Part shown: positions 49,562 to 57,903 of the stretch, piece after piece
Layout: the number at the start of each line of letters is the position of its first letter
How positions within the stretch are numbered: position 1 is the stretch's first letter
Assembly: GCA_903861645.1 (NCBI GenBank)
Contig: CAIOVE010000037.1
Coordinates: 1-64,000 of the forward strand
Source: an uncultured Hyphomicrobiales bacterium
GTDB taxonomy: Bacteria > Pseudomonadota > Alphaproteobacteria > Rhizobiales > Beijerinckiaceae
DNA: 64,000 nt
Direction: 5' to 3'
Notes under the pieces: generated by a model
What the model saw: the letters and a program-made list of their open reading frames with translations, nothing else
Database searches by the model: none
What the model was told of the DNA's origin: nothing
Made by a program: the position numbers and the translations under genes

Positions 49562-51196
49562 ATGGTCGCGCGCGCGAGTTACGACTACATCATCGTGGGA
49601 GCTGGCTCCGCTGGCTGCGTTCTGGCCAATCGCCTCACCGAGGATGGCGGCGCGACGGTGCTGTTGCTCGAAGCCGGCGGCCGCGACCGCGATCCGCTGA
49701 TCCATATTCCCCTCGGCATGGGCAAGATCCACGATCTCGGCCTGCATAACTGGGGCTATCACACCGAGCCAGAGCCCAATCTGGGCGACCGCCGCATCGA
49801 GGCCTCGCGCGGCAAGGTGCTGGGCGGCTCCTCCTCCATCAATGTGATGGCCTATACGCGCGGCCATCGCGGCGACTACGACCGCTGGGCGCAGAAGGGC
49901 TGTCAGGGCTGGTCCTACGCCGACGTGTTGCCCTATTTCCGGCGTGGCGAAACCTTCGCCGACGGTGGCGACACGTGGCGGGGCGGCGACGGGCCGATCA
50001 AGGTCGAATTCGCCCGCACGCGCGATCCCCTTTTCGACGCGTGGTGCGAGGCCGCGCGCAATCAGGGACTGCCGGTCACCGACGATTACAATGGCCAGCA
50101 GGGCGAGGGCTTCGGCCGCAGCCAGTACACCATCGGCAATGGCCGCCGTTCGTCCTCGGCGGTCGCCTATCTCCATCCCGCCCGCAAGCGCCGCAACCTG
50201 ACGGTGGAAACCGGCGCCCATGTCACGCAGGTGCTGATGAAAGGCACCACGGCGGTCGGCATCGCCTGGGCCAAGGACGGGCTTAGATTCGAGGCGGAAG
50301 CCAGCCAGGAGACGATTCTCTGCGGCGGCACGTTCAATTCGCCGCAACTGCTCATGCTCTCGGGCATTGGCCCGGCGGCGCATCTGAAATCGGTCGGCGT
50401 CGATCCGCTGGTCGATCTGCCCGTCGGCCGCAATCTTCAGGACCATCTGGCCGTGCTGAACATGTACACGCGCCCTACCAATCCCAGCCCCTTCCGCGAC
50501 ACCATGCGCTTCGACCGCATGGCCATCGCGATGATCCGGGCGTTTCTGACTGGCACGGGACCGGGCGTCGTTGTCCCCGGCGGATTGCACGCCTTCATCA
50601 AGACCAATCCCGAATTCGCCGTTCCAGATATTGAATTCATGTTCCGCGGTCTGCCGACCAACGCCCATCTGTGGTTTCCGGGCGTCAAGGCCGCCTATGA
50701 GGACGGCTATGGCATTCGCCCGGCCCTGCTCCACCCCGACAGCCGCGGCGAGATCCTGCTGGGATCGTCCGATCCCTTCGACACGCCACGCATCAAATAC
50801 AACTTCTTCTCCGCGCCCAACGATCTGCCCAAGCTGCGCGAGGGCTTCAAGCTGGCGCGACAGATCGCCGCCGACAAGGCGCTCGCGCCCTATCGCGGGG
50901 TCGAAAAATCGCCCGGCGACAAGGTGCGGACCGACGCCGAGATCGAGGCGTGGATCAGGAAGACCGTCATCACCGCGCACCATCCGGCGGGCACCTGCGC
51001 CATGGGCATCACGCCCGAAAGCGTGGTCGATCCGCAACTGCGCGTGCGTGGCGTCGAGAAACTGCGCGTGGTCGACGCCTCGGCGATGCCGGACATGGTC
51101 GGCGCCCATATCAACGCCTGCGTGCTGATGATGGCGGAAAAGGCGGCGGACATGATCCGCGGTCGCGAAGCTCTCGCTCCCGCCCTGAGCGCTTGA
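49562..51196 (+). CDS. GMC-family FAD oxidoreductase (choline/alcohol dehydrogenase type)
   Basis: A 544-residue glucose-methanol-choline oxidoreductase. It has the FAD motif YIIVGAGSAGCVLANRLTEDGGATVLLLEAG, the two GMC signatures (GGSSSINVMAYTRGHRGDYDRWA and GGTFNSPQLLMLSGIGP), and the C-terminal active-site His in TAHHPAGTCAMG with the Asn in VGAHINACVLMMAEKAAD. It probably oxidises a primary alcohol or polyol; the substrate is unknown. The ATG at 49562 follows GGGAGG; the longer frame upstream lacks a ribosome site. Confidence 0.9.
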   Translation: MVARASYDYIIVGAGSAGCVLANRLTEDGGATVLLLEAGGRDRDPLIHIPLGMGKIHDLGLHNWGYHTEPEPNLGDRRIEASRGKVLGGSSSINVMAYTRGHRGDYDRWAQKGCQGWSYADVLPYFRRGETFADGGDTWRGGDGPIKVEFARTRDPLFDAWCEAARNQGLPVTDDYNGQQGEGFGRSQYTIGNGRRSSSAVAYLHPARKRRNLTVETGAHVTQVLMKGTTAVGIAWAKDGLRFEAEASQETILCGGTFNSPQLLMLSGIGPAAHLKSVGVDPLVDLPVGRNLQDHLAVLNMYTRPTNPSPFRDTMRFDRMAIAMIRAFLTGTGPGVVVPGGLHAFIKTNPEFAVPDIEFMFRGLPTNAHLWFPGVKAAYEDGYGIRPALLHPDSRGEILLGSSDPFDTPRIKYNFFSAPNDLPKLREGFKLARQIAADKALAPYRGVEKSPGDKVRTDAEIEAWIRKTVITAHHPAGTCAMGITPESVVDPQLRVRGVEKLRVVDASAMPDMVGAHINACVLMMAEKAADMIRGREALAPALSA

Positions 51197-51202
51197 TTCA
51201 TC

Positions 51203-51239
51203 GCGGGCGAATTCCGGTGACAACTGTGAATTCGCCCGC
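51203..51239 (+). terminator. Long stem-loop after the GMC gene
   Basis: A perfect 12-bp inverted repeat GCGGGCGAATTC / GAATTCGCCCGC with a 13-base loop, 6 bases after the GMC stop, without a U-tract. In the same 248-bp gap a second inverted repeat, CGAATCCACG (51262-51271) / CGTGGATTCG (51336-51345), brackets an AT-richer stretch. No gene is seen there. Confidence 0.45.
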
Positions 51240-51444
51240 ACGCGGGATTGTCGCGGGGGCGCGAATCCACGACGGTGCGACGTCGCTAGTGAACGTCACA
51301 TTCCGTGCGTATATTCATCTAGCGTGTTGATTCGCCGTGGATTCGGGGGCTTTGGCCACCATCGCGGCGCGCGGCGCGGGGTCGGGTTGCGCTGTCGCGT
51401 CTAGTGAGTGTCGCCGCGTTCCGATCAAGCGCCAGAGGTTCACG

Positions 51445-51945
51445 ATGCAGATTTCTGAATCAGAGCAAAGCCTTGAATCGCATCCCCTCGATGTGGTCGA
51501 GCAGATGGCTTCGCTCAACGAGTGGTCCTTCGAGCGCGCCGACGACGACGAACTGTCGATTTCCGTCTCCGGCGGCTGGACCGACTACCACATCGCCTTC
51601 ACGTGGCTGCGGGAGATGGAGGCGCTGCATCTGGGCTGCGCCTTCGACATCAAGGTCAGCGAGCGCCGGCGCCCCGAACTGCTCAACCTGATCGCGCTGA
51701 TCAACGAACAGCTCTGGGTCGGCCACTTCGGCCTGTGGGACAAGGATGGCGTCGTCATTTACCGCCACTCCCTGCTGCTGACCGGCGGCGCGCAGCCCAA
51801 CCGCGATCAGTGCGAGGCCGCCCTGCGCGCGGCGATCGAAGCCTGCGAGCGGTATTATCAGGCGTTCCAGTTCGTGATCTGGGCTGGTCGCGGCGCCCGG
51901 GAAGCGATGGAATCCGCCCTGTTCGAGACCGTCGGCGAGGCCTGA
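51445..51945 (+). CDS. YbjN domain-containing protein
   Basis: A 166-residue YbjN-type protein (HPLDVVEQMASLNEWSFERADDDELSISVSGGWTDYHIAFTWLREMEALHLGCAFDIKV; HFGLWDKDGVVIYRHSLLL). YbjN proteins resemble type III secretion chaperones and affect motility and stress responses; the molecular role is unknown. AGAGG stands 6 bases before the ATG. It is directly upstream of proC, an arrangement common in Hyphomicrobiales. Confidence 0.87.
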   Translation: MQISESEQSLESHPLDVVEQMASLNEWSFERADDDELSISVSGGWTDYHIAFTWLREMEALHLGCAFDIKVSERRRPELLNLIALINEQLWVGHFGLWDKDGVVIYRHSLLLTGGAQPNRDQCEAALRAAIEACERYYQAFQFVIWAGRGAREAMESALFETVGEA

Positions 51946-51994
51946 TCCGGCTCGACCGCCCGACCCGCTTTCGCGAGGCGCGCGGCGGGTGTAT

Positions 51995-52031
51995 GCGACC
52001 TGTCGTTCCCCTTACGCCAGAGACAGGTCGC
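51995..52031 (+). promoter_or_regulatory. Leader hairpin covering the proC ribosome site
   Basis: GCGACCTGTC (51995-52004) / GACAGGTCGC (52022-52031), a perfect 10-bp stem with a 17-base loop. The right arm holds the only AGG upstream of the proC ATG at 52038, so pairing would hide the ribosome site. Confidence 0.45.
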
Positions 52032-52037
52032 CCAGCC

Positions 52038-52856
52038 ATGACGTCGCTCCCCAAAAGCCTCATCCTCGTCGGCGCCGGCAAGATGGGCGGCGCGATGCTG
52101 GAAGGCTGGCTGGCGCTGGGCCTCGATCCGCGCGGCGTCGTGGTCATCGATCCCCATGCGAGCCCGGCCCTGACGGCGCTCTGCGAAAAGCACGGCGCCC
52201 GGCTCAACCCGCCCGCGGCGGGTCTGGTCGCGCCCGAGGTTCTCGTCCTCGCCATCAAGCCGCAGATGCTCGAAGCCGCCGCGCCCGGAATCGCGCCCCT
52301 TGTCGGGCCGGCAACCCTCGTCGTCTCGATCATGGCCGGCAAGACCATCGCCAATATCGCCGACCGCCTGCCCGCCTGGGCTATCGCCCGCGCCATGCCG
52401 AACACGCCCGCCGCCGTCGGACGCGGCATCACCGGCGTCGCGGCCAGCGCTGGCGTGTCGGCGGAACAGCGCGCCATGACCGACGCGCTGCTCGGCGCCA
52501 TCGGCCGGGTCGAATGGGTGGCGCGCGAGGAGTTGATCGACGCGGTGACGGCGGTTTCGGGTTCGGGTCCGGCCTACGTTTTCCACCTCGTGGAATGCAT
52601 GGCCGCCGCGGGCGTCGCGGCTGGCCTGCCCGAGGACATCGCCATGCGACTGGCGCGCGCCACGGTCGAAGGCTCGGGCGAACTGCTCTATCGCGACGCG
52701 GCGACATCCGCCGCGCAACTGCGCGTCAACGTAACCTCGCCGGGCGGCACGACCGCCGCCGCGCTCGACGTGCTGATGGCGCCGGATGGCCTGCAACCGC
52801 TGATGACGCGCGCCATCGCCGCGGCCCATCGCCGCGCGGGCGAACTCTCCGGCTGA
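52038..52856 (+). CDS. proC: Pyrroline-5-carboxylate reductase
   Basis: Last step of proline synthesis, NAD(P)H reduction of pyrroline-5-carboxylate. The 272 residues have LILVGAGKMGGAMLEGWL, ARAMPNTPAAVGRGITG, the signature AVTAVSGSGPAYVFHLVECMAAAGVAAGLP, and NVTSPGGTTAAALDVL. The start is taken at 52038 because the family begins a few residues before the GxGxMG loop; the frame is open for 500 bases upstream over ybjN. Confidence 0.95.
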   Translation: MTSLPKSLILVGAGKMGGAMLEGWLALGLDPRGVVVIDPHASPALTALCEKHGARLNPPAAGLVAPEVLVLAIKPQMLEAAAPGIAPLVGPATLVVSIMAGKTIANIADRLPAWAIARAMPNTPAAVGRGITGVAASAGVSAEQRAMTDALLGAIGRVEWVAREELIDAVTAVSGSGPAYVFHLVECMAAAGVAAGLPEDIAMRLARATVEGSGELLYRDAATSAAQLRVNVTSPGGTTAAALDVLMAPDGLQPLMTRAIAAAHRRAGELSG

Positions 52857-52918
52857 CCCCTCGCCTTGCTGGCGCCATGGTCGCGGCCTAGTCTGTTATC
52901 GTTGAACGGGAGCCGCCC

Positions 52919-53629
52919 ATGACCGACGCCAGCTTCGCCAAGCCGCCCGCCGACGCGCGCGGAAAAATCGTCGACGCGCTGATGGAACTGGCCGCCGAAC
53001 GCCCGTTCGAGGACATCACCATCACCGACATCGCGGCGCGCGCTGGCGTCGGTCTCGCCGACTTCCGCGACGCCTTCCCGTCCAAGGGCGCGGTGCTCGC
53101 GGCCTTCAACAAGCGCATCGACCGCGCCGTCCTGTCCGGCGCCAGCGACGCGCTCGAGGGCGAGCCCGTCAAGGAACGCCTGTTCGACGTGCTGATGCGA
53201 CGCCTCGACGCGATGGCGCCCTACCGAGCCGGCGTTCGCGCGGTGGCGGAATGGGCGCGACGCGATCCGCTGGCCGCGACGGCGCTGAATCGCGAGGGGC
53301 TCAACTCCATGCGTTTCATGCTGGAATCGGCCGGCGTCTCCGCCGAAGGCCCGGTTGGCGCGCTGAAATTGCAGGGACTTCTGATCGCCTTCGGACGCGT
53401 GCTGGATGTCTGGTTCGAGGACGAGGAGCCCGGCTTCCCCGCGACCATGGCCGCGCTCGACAAGGAATTGACCCGCGGCGAAACGCTGGTTGGCCGGGTC
53501 GAGGATCTCGATCGCATGGCCTCGCCGCTGCGCGCGCTGGCCCGCGCCCTCGTCGCCGCGCCATTCGCGGCGGGCCGGCGTCGCCAACGCGCGCGCGACG
53601 AGGATATGTCCCCGGCCGAGGACGTCTGA
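52919..53629 (+). CDS. TetR family transcriptional regulator
   Basis: A 236-residue TetR protein. The DNA-binding part is KIVDALMELAAERPFEDITITDIAARAGVGLADFRDAFPSKGAVLAAF; the C-terminal half is helical and ends in a basic segment RRRQRARDED. It follows proC on the same strand by 62 bases. Target genes are not evident. Confidence 0.88.
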   Translation: MTDASFAKPPADARGKIVDALMELAAERPFEDITITDIAARAGVGLADFRDAFPSKGAVLAAFNKRIDRAVLSGASDALEGEPVKERLFDVLMRRLDAMAPYRAGVRAVAEWARRDPLAATALNREGLNSMRFMLESAGVSAEGPVGALKLQGLLIAFGRVLDVWFEDEEPGFPATMAALDKELTRGETLVGRVEDLDRMASPLRALARALVAAPFAAGRRRQRARDEDMSPAEDV

Positions 53630-53633
53630 GCGG

Positions 53634-53960
53634 TTATTCTTCCTCGCCGAAACGATTGGCGACAAGCGCGGCGATCGCGTCGAGCGCCGCCTGCGCCTGC
53701 GGGCCGCGGGCGGCCACGTTGATGGTCGAGCCGAGACCGGCGCCGAGCGTCAGAATGCCCATGATCGACACGCCGCCAACCGTCTCGCCGCAACGCGTGA
53801 CGAAAACCTCGGCGTCGAATTTTTCCGCGCATTGCACGAATTTCGCGGTGGCGCGCGCGTGCAGCCCCTTGCGGTTGACGATCTGGAGATCGCGCGACAC
53901 GGCCCCGTCGATGACGGGCGGCGGCGGGCAATCCTCTTCGAAATCGTCCTGATCGTTCAT
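53634..53960 (-). CDS. HPr-like phosphocarrier protein
   Basis: A 108-residue HPr with a longer N-terminus than usual (FEEDCPPPPVIDGAVSRDL). Phospho-acceptor His34 lies in NRKGLHARATAKFV and the regulatory Ser65 in GGVSIMGILTLG, the target of HprK. It is part of a PTS chain without sugar transport, used for regulation. It overlaps the EIIA gene by 4 bases. Confidence 0.95.
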   Translation of the reverse strand: MNDQDDFEEDCPPPPVIDGAVSRDLQIVNRKGLHARATAKFVQCAEKFDAEVFVTRCGETVGGVSIMGILTLGAGLGSTINVAARGPQAQAALDAIAALVANRFGEEE

Positions 53961-54358
53961 TTGACGGTCAAAATCCGGCTGGCCACGGAAATATATTTGC
54001 GACCGGCCTCCTGCGCCTGAACGACCGCCTGCTCCAGCGGCGCGGTTTCCCGCACGGAGGCCAGCTTGATGAGCATGGGCAGGTTGATGCCCGCGACCAC
54101 GTCGACCTTGGCGCTTTCCATGACGGAGATCGCGAGATTGGACGGCGTGCCGCCAAACATGTCGGTCAACAGGATGACTCCCGCGCCCGTGTCGACGGAA
54201 TGGACGGCCGCGAGGATATCCTTCCGGCGCTGCTCCATGTCGTCCTCGGGACCGATGGTCACCGTTTCGAGCTGGCTTTGACGGCCAACCACATGCTCAA
54301 GCGCGGCGCGGAATTCCGTCGCCAAGCGCCCATGCGTCACCAGCACCATTCCGATCAT
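53957..54358 (-). CDS. PTS EIIA component, mannose family (ManX-like)
   Basis: A 133-residue EIIA-Man domain (MIGMVLVTHGRLATEFRAALEHVVG), with phospho-His9 in VTHG and the LLTDMFGGTPSNLA block. No EIIB/C/D genes are present, so this is a regulatory phospho-relay member. The start at 54358 matches the family N-terminus; the frame continues upstream only by chance. Confidence 0.95.
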   Translation of the reverse strand: MIGMVLVTHGRLATEFRAALEHVVGRQSQLETVTIGPEDDMEQRRKDILAAVHSVDTGAGVILLTDMFGGTPSNLAISVMESAKVDVVAGINLPMLIKLASVRETAPLEQAVVQAQEAGRKYISVASRILTVK

Positions 54359-54479
54359 GGGATCAGACCGTCCACGGCAGCGAGTTCGAGGCGAAACGCG
54401 CCCCGCTGGGAAAAGGAGCGCCATATTGTGCAACGCGGGGCATTTGGCAAGAGAAACCTGTGGAAGACCCCTAACGGGA

Positions 54480-54950
54480 TCATACGCGCGACAGGCGATT
54501 CAGCACCCGCAGCGCGCCTTCCATCGGCCCGACATCGCGCGCGAGGCGGATGCGGGGAATGGAGACGCCTTCGATCGCGTCGGCCTCGTCGCCCGCCTCC
54601 GGCAGGCGCGGCGGACGGCCGTCCGGCGTGTCGACAATATCGAGATCGACGATGCATCGAACATTGGCCGCGCCCTCGTGCGCCACGGCAAGCAAGCCGG
54701 TGCCGCGCTCCTCGATGAGACCAGCGATTTGCGGCGGCGCGCGCGCGATGATCCGTCCGGCCGCGACGGAAAGCCACACCCGGTCATCCGCCACCAACCG
54801 CGCGAACAGCCCGCGCGCCAGCCCCTCGGCGATCAGCGCGCGCGCGAGACGGCTTTTGCCCGCGCCAGAACCACCCCGCACGAGCACGCCGGCCTCGCCG
54901 ATCGCCACGATCGTCGCGTGAAGGGAAAGGGGCTTGACGGCGCCGGTCAT
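54480..54950 (-). CDS. hprK: HPr kinase/phosphatase, short alphaproteobacterial form
   Basis: A 156-residue catalytic-domain-only HprK. Walker A is GGSGAGKS (26-33) after ATIVAIGEAGVLVRG, with LVADDRVWL and the His-free DIVDTPDGRPPRLPEAG further on. The N-terminal domain of Firmicute HprK is absent, which is the norm in alphaproteobacteria. It adjusts Ser-phosphorylation of HPr and links carbon state to ChvG/ChvI, whose genes are upstream with a 4-base overlap. Confidence 0.93.
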   Translation of the reverse strand: MTGAVKPLSLHATIVAIGEAGVLVRGGSGAGKSRLARALIAEGLARGLFARLVADDRVWLSVAAGRIIARAPPQIAGLIEERGTGLLAVAHEGAANVRCIVDLDIVDTPDGRPPRLPEAGDEADAIEGVSIPRIRLARDVGPMEGALRVLNRLSRV

Positions 54951-56764
54951 GCGCCGCCCGGCAGCCAGACAATGAAGCGCGCGCCGCCCGCGCGCTCGCG
55001 CTGGTCGCCGCGGTTCAGCGCGCGGATGGTTCCGCGGTGCGCCTCGACGATCTGGCGCGAAATCGACAGGCCGAGGCCCGAATTCTGGCCGAAGCCCTGA
55101 TCGGGCCTGTCCGTGTAAAAGCGCTCGAAGATGCGCTCGAAGGCGTGCGCGGGAATGCCGGGCCCATCGTCGTCGACGACGATCTCGACGCCCTCGATGG
55201 ATTGTCCGGCCCAGTTTCCGCCCCGCGCCCGGCGCAACGCGACGCGCACGTTGCCGCCTTCCGGCGAGAAGGACCGCGCGTTGTCGACGAGATTGTTGAC
55301 GACCTGCGCGAGGCGCGAGTCATGGCCCTGCACGACATAGCCCCCCGAATCGGCGACCGGCGCGACATCCAGCGTCACGCGCACGCCATCGCCTCGCTCG
55401 ACCTGATTGGCCATCGAAATCACCGCGCCGAGCAACTGCCGCAGATCGACGCCCTGCATATCGCCGCGCGCCAGTTCCGCGTCGAGGCGGGAGGCGTCGG
55501 AAATATCGCTGATCAGGCGATCGAGGCGACGCACGTCGTGCTGGATGATTTCAAGCAGGCGTCCGCGCGAGTCCTCGTTGCGCGCGCGCGGCAATGTCTC
55601 GACGGCGCTGCGCAGCGACGTCAGGGGATTCTTGAGTTCATGCGCCACGTCGGCGGCGAAACTCTCGATCGCCTCGATGCGCGCGTAGAGCGCGCCGGTC
55701 ATGTCGCGCAACGCGCCGGAAAGATGGCCAATTTCGTCGTTGCGCGAAGTGAAGTCGGGAATTTCCTGACGCGATTTAACGCCACGTCTCACGCGCTCGG
55801 CGGCCTCAGCCAGCTTGCGCATGGGCTCGGCGATCGTGCCCGCGAGGAACATCGACAGCAGGAACATCACGCCGGCGGAAACAAGAAAGATGCGGATGAT
55901 CGCCCAGCGCTCGAAGGTGATGATCTTGTCGATGTCGCCGCCTTGCGTCGACAACAGCAACGCGCCGCGCACCACGTGAAAGCGCTGCACGGGCACGGCG
56001 ACGGACACGATCGTCTCGCCCTTCGTGTTGACCCGCACGACGGACGAGGGCGCGCCGCCAAGCGCCTCGCGCACCTCTGGAAACGCGCGGCCGTTGCCGA
56101 CGCCGACATCCTCGGTCACCGACGTCGGCGCGTTCGTGCCGAAACGCCCGCGCAGCAGGTTCCACGTGCGCGCCACCAGCGTGGGCGACGATTCCTCGTT
56201 GCCAGGCGCCGGCAGTTCGAAGCTCATGATGTTCGAGCGTTCCGCGATCGACAGCGAGTCGACCAGCAGATAGCCGTCGCGGTCATAGACCCGCGCGCGC
56301 GTGCGCGTCGGCGACACGAGACGCCGCAACACCGGCCCCACGCGTTCCGGATTGATGGAGAATTCGAGATCGTTCTCGCTGTCCGCGCCGGGGTCGTAAA
56401 CTTCTCCGGGCGCGAGCTTCAGCAGCTTCTCCGGGTCGATGGTGATCGCGTCCGTCTCGACCGCGGCCGAGGCGGCGATCGCCGCGGCGATGATCTCGCT
56501 CTGCGTCTGGAGACTTTGCACGCGGGCGTCGATCAGGCCCTCGCGAAACTGATTGAGATACAGAAACGCCGCCGAGAGAACCAGAAGTCCACTGACGTTG
56601 AGAACGACGATGCGACGCGTGAGCGATGACGAATAACGCGACACGACCGACCGCCACAGGCGACGAAGACGCGCCATGACGCGCGCCAGCGGACCGACGC
56701 GTGGCCGCGACGGTTCCGCTGGCTCGACCGCCAGCTCGCTTTCGCCATGCGCTTCAACGCTCAT
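54947..56764 (-). CDS. chvG: Sensor histidine kinase ChvG (ExoS/BvrS family)
   Basis: A 605-residue membrane kinase. Two transmembrane helices (about 50-71 and 288-311) flank a periplasmic sensor domain; HAMP follows, then the His-kinase core with His375 in FAADVAHELKNPLTSLR and an ATPase domain with NLVDNARSFSPEGG, DDDGPGIP and GQNSGLGLSISRQIVEAH. ChvG responds to acid or envelope stress and phosphorylates ChvI. 33 bases separate it from chvI. Confidence 0.96.
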   Translation of the reverse strand: MSVEAHGESELAVEPAEPSRPRVGPLARVMARLRRLWRSVVSRYSSSLTRRIVVLNVSGLLVLSAAFLYLNQFREGLIDARVQSLQTQSEIIAAAIAASAAVETDAITIDPEKLLKLAPGEVYDPGADSENDLEFSINPERVGPVLRRLVSPTRTRARVYDRDGYLLVDSLSIAERSNIMSFELPAPGNEESSPTLVARTWNLLRGRFGTNAPTSVTEDVGVGNGRAFPEVREALGGAPSSVVRVNTKGETIVSVAVPVQRFHVVRGALLLSTQGGDIDKIITFERWAIIRIFLVSAGVMFLLSMFLAGTIAEPMRKLAEAAERVRRGVKSRQEIPDFTSRNDEIGHLSGALRDMTGALYARIEAIESFAADVAHELKNPLTSLRSAVETLPRARNEDSRGRLLEIIQHDVRRLDRLISDISDASRLDAELARGDMQGVDLRQLLGAVISMANQVERGDGVRVTLDVAPVADSGGYVVQGHDSRLAQVVNNLVDNARSFSPEGGNVRVALRRARGGNWAGQSIEGVEIVVDDDGPGIPAHAFERIFERFYTDRPDQGFGQNSGLGLSISRQIVEAHRGTIRALNRGDQRERAGGARFIVWLPGGA

Positions 56765-56797
56765 CGGCTTCCGCCATGGAAGGCGCGGACGGCGCGC

Positions 56798-57496
56798 CTA
56801 CGCTTCCCTGAACCTGTAGCCCACTCCGTAAAGCGTTTCGATCATTTCGAAATCGCCGGCGGCGGACTTGAATTTCTTGCGCAGCCGCTTGATGTGGCTG
56901 TCGATGGTGCGATCGTCGACATAGACCTGATCGTCATAGGCCGCGTCCATGAGCGCGTTGCGGCTCTTGACGACGCCCGGCCGCATCGCCAGCGCCTGAA
57001 GGATCAGGAATTCCGTGACCGTCAACGTCACCGGCTGGCCGTTCCACGTGCAGGTGTGTCGCTCCGGGTCCATCCGCAGCGCGCCGCGCTCGAGGATCTT
57101 GGCTTCCGACTCCTTCTGGGCGGCTGCTTCCTTCGGATTGGAGCGCCGCAGGATCGCCTTCACCCGCTCGACGAGCAAACGCTGCGAGAACGGCTTGTGA
57201 ATGAAATCGTCGGCGCCCATCTTGAGGCCGAACAGTTCATCGATTTCCTCGTCCTTGGAGGTGAGGAAAATCACCGGCAGATCGGACTTCTGACGCAGGC
57301 GGCGCAGCAGTTCCATGCCATCCATGCGCGGCATCTTGATGTCGAAAATGGCGAGATCGGGCGGATTGGCCTTCAACCCGTCGAGCGCGCTGGCGCCATC
57401 GGTGTAGGTCTGGACCCGGTAACCTTCGCCCTCGAGGGCGATGGAGACGGAGGTGAGGATGTTGCGGTCGTCGTCGACCAGGGCGATCGTGGGCAT
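56798..57496 (-). CDS. chvI: Response regulator ChvI (ExoR-ExoS-ChvI / BvrR family)
   Basis: A 232-residue OmpR-type regulator. Phospho-Asp52 lies in [17 protein letters not shown], the conserved Lys in [11 protein letters not shown], and the winged helix DNA-binding domain in [32 protein letters not shown]...[16 protein letters not shown]. It heads the chvI-chvG-hprK-manX-ptsH block. pckA, which often precedes chvI in rhizobia, is not here. Confidence 0.97.
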   Translation of the reverse strand: MPTIALVDDDRNILTSVSIALEGEGYRVQTYTDGASALDGLKANPPDLAIFDIKMPRMDGMELLRRLRQKSDLPVIFLTSKDEEIDELFGLKMGADDFIHKPFSQRLLVERVKAILRRSNPKEAAAQKESEAKILERGALRMDPERHTCTWNGQPVTLTVTEFLILQALAMRPGVVKSRNALMDAAYDDQVYVDDRTIDSHIKRLRKKFKSAAGDFEMIETLYGVGYRFREA

Positions 57497-57779
57497 GGGG
57501 GCCTTGGGGCTCCGTGATCAGGCGCGACGGAATGTCGCGGTCGGACAATGGGACCAATCTGGACCGTTCGCCCTGAATGGGCCGTGAACGGTGAGCTTGG
57601 CCGTACGCTGGGACACTCGGCGGACACGAGGGCCGAAATGTGACCGAAGCCGAGCGCCGATATGGCCAGCGACGGAATTGCAACAAGCCGATTAGCACGA
57701 AAATCATGCCGCGGTCGCGTCAAAAATCCGCCAGGGAAACGATGGGGAACGCCGGAATCGTGGGATTTTTCCCTGTCGC

Positions 57780-57842
57780 GCGCATGGCTGGCCATGCGCC
57801 ACGCGCTTGACGCGCCACGGCGATACACGGCTTAAATAAGCC
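57780..57842 (+). promoter_or_regulatory. Palindromes and candidate promoter ahead of the LLM gene
   Basis: In the 407-bp gap between chvI and the LLM gene, no gene is visible. It holds GCGCATGGC-TG-GCCATGCGC (57780-57799), a TTGACG -35-like element (57807-57812), and GGCTTA-AA-TAAGCC (57829-57842) covering the -10 area, about 60 bases before the ATG. This looks like a regulated promoter. The chvI side shows no clear promoter. Confidence 0.4.
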
Positions 57843-57903
57843 TTCGAGCGAACGCGGCGACGCCCGACCAGGAAGGCGGTCGCGATTCGCCAGGGGAGTG
57901 GCA

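Noticed and set aside
57373-57828. 151-codon frame reaching from chvI into the gap before the LLM gene
   Set aside because: Overlaps chvI out of frame, no ribosome site and no recognisable domain.
57497-57903. tRNA or other structured RNA in the 407-bp gap
   Set aside because: No cloverleaf or known RNA motif could be traced; only palindromes were found.
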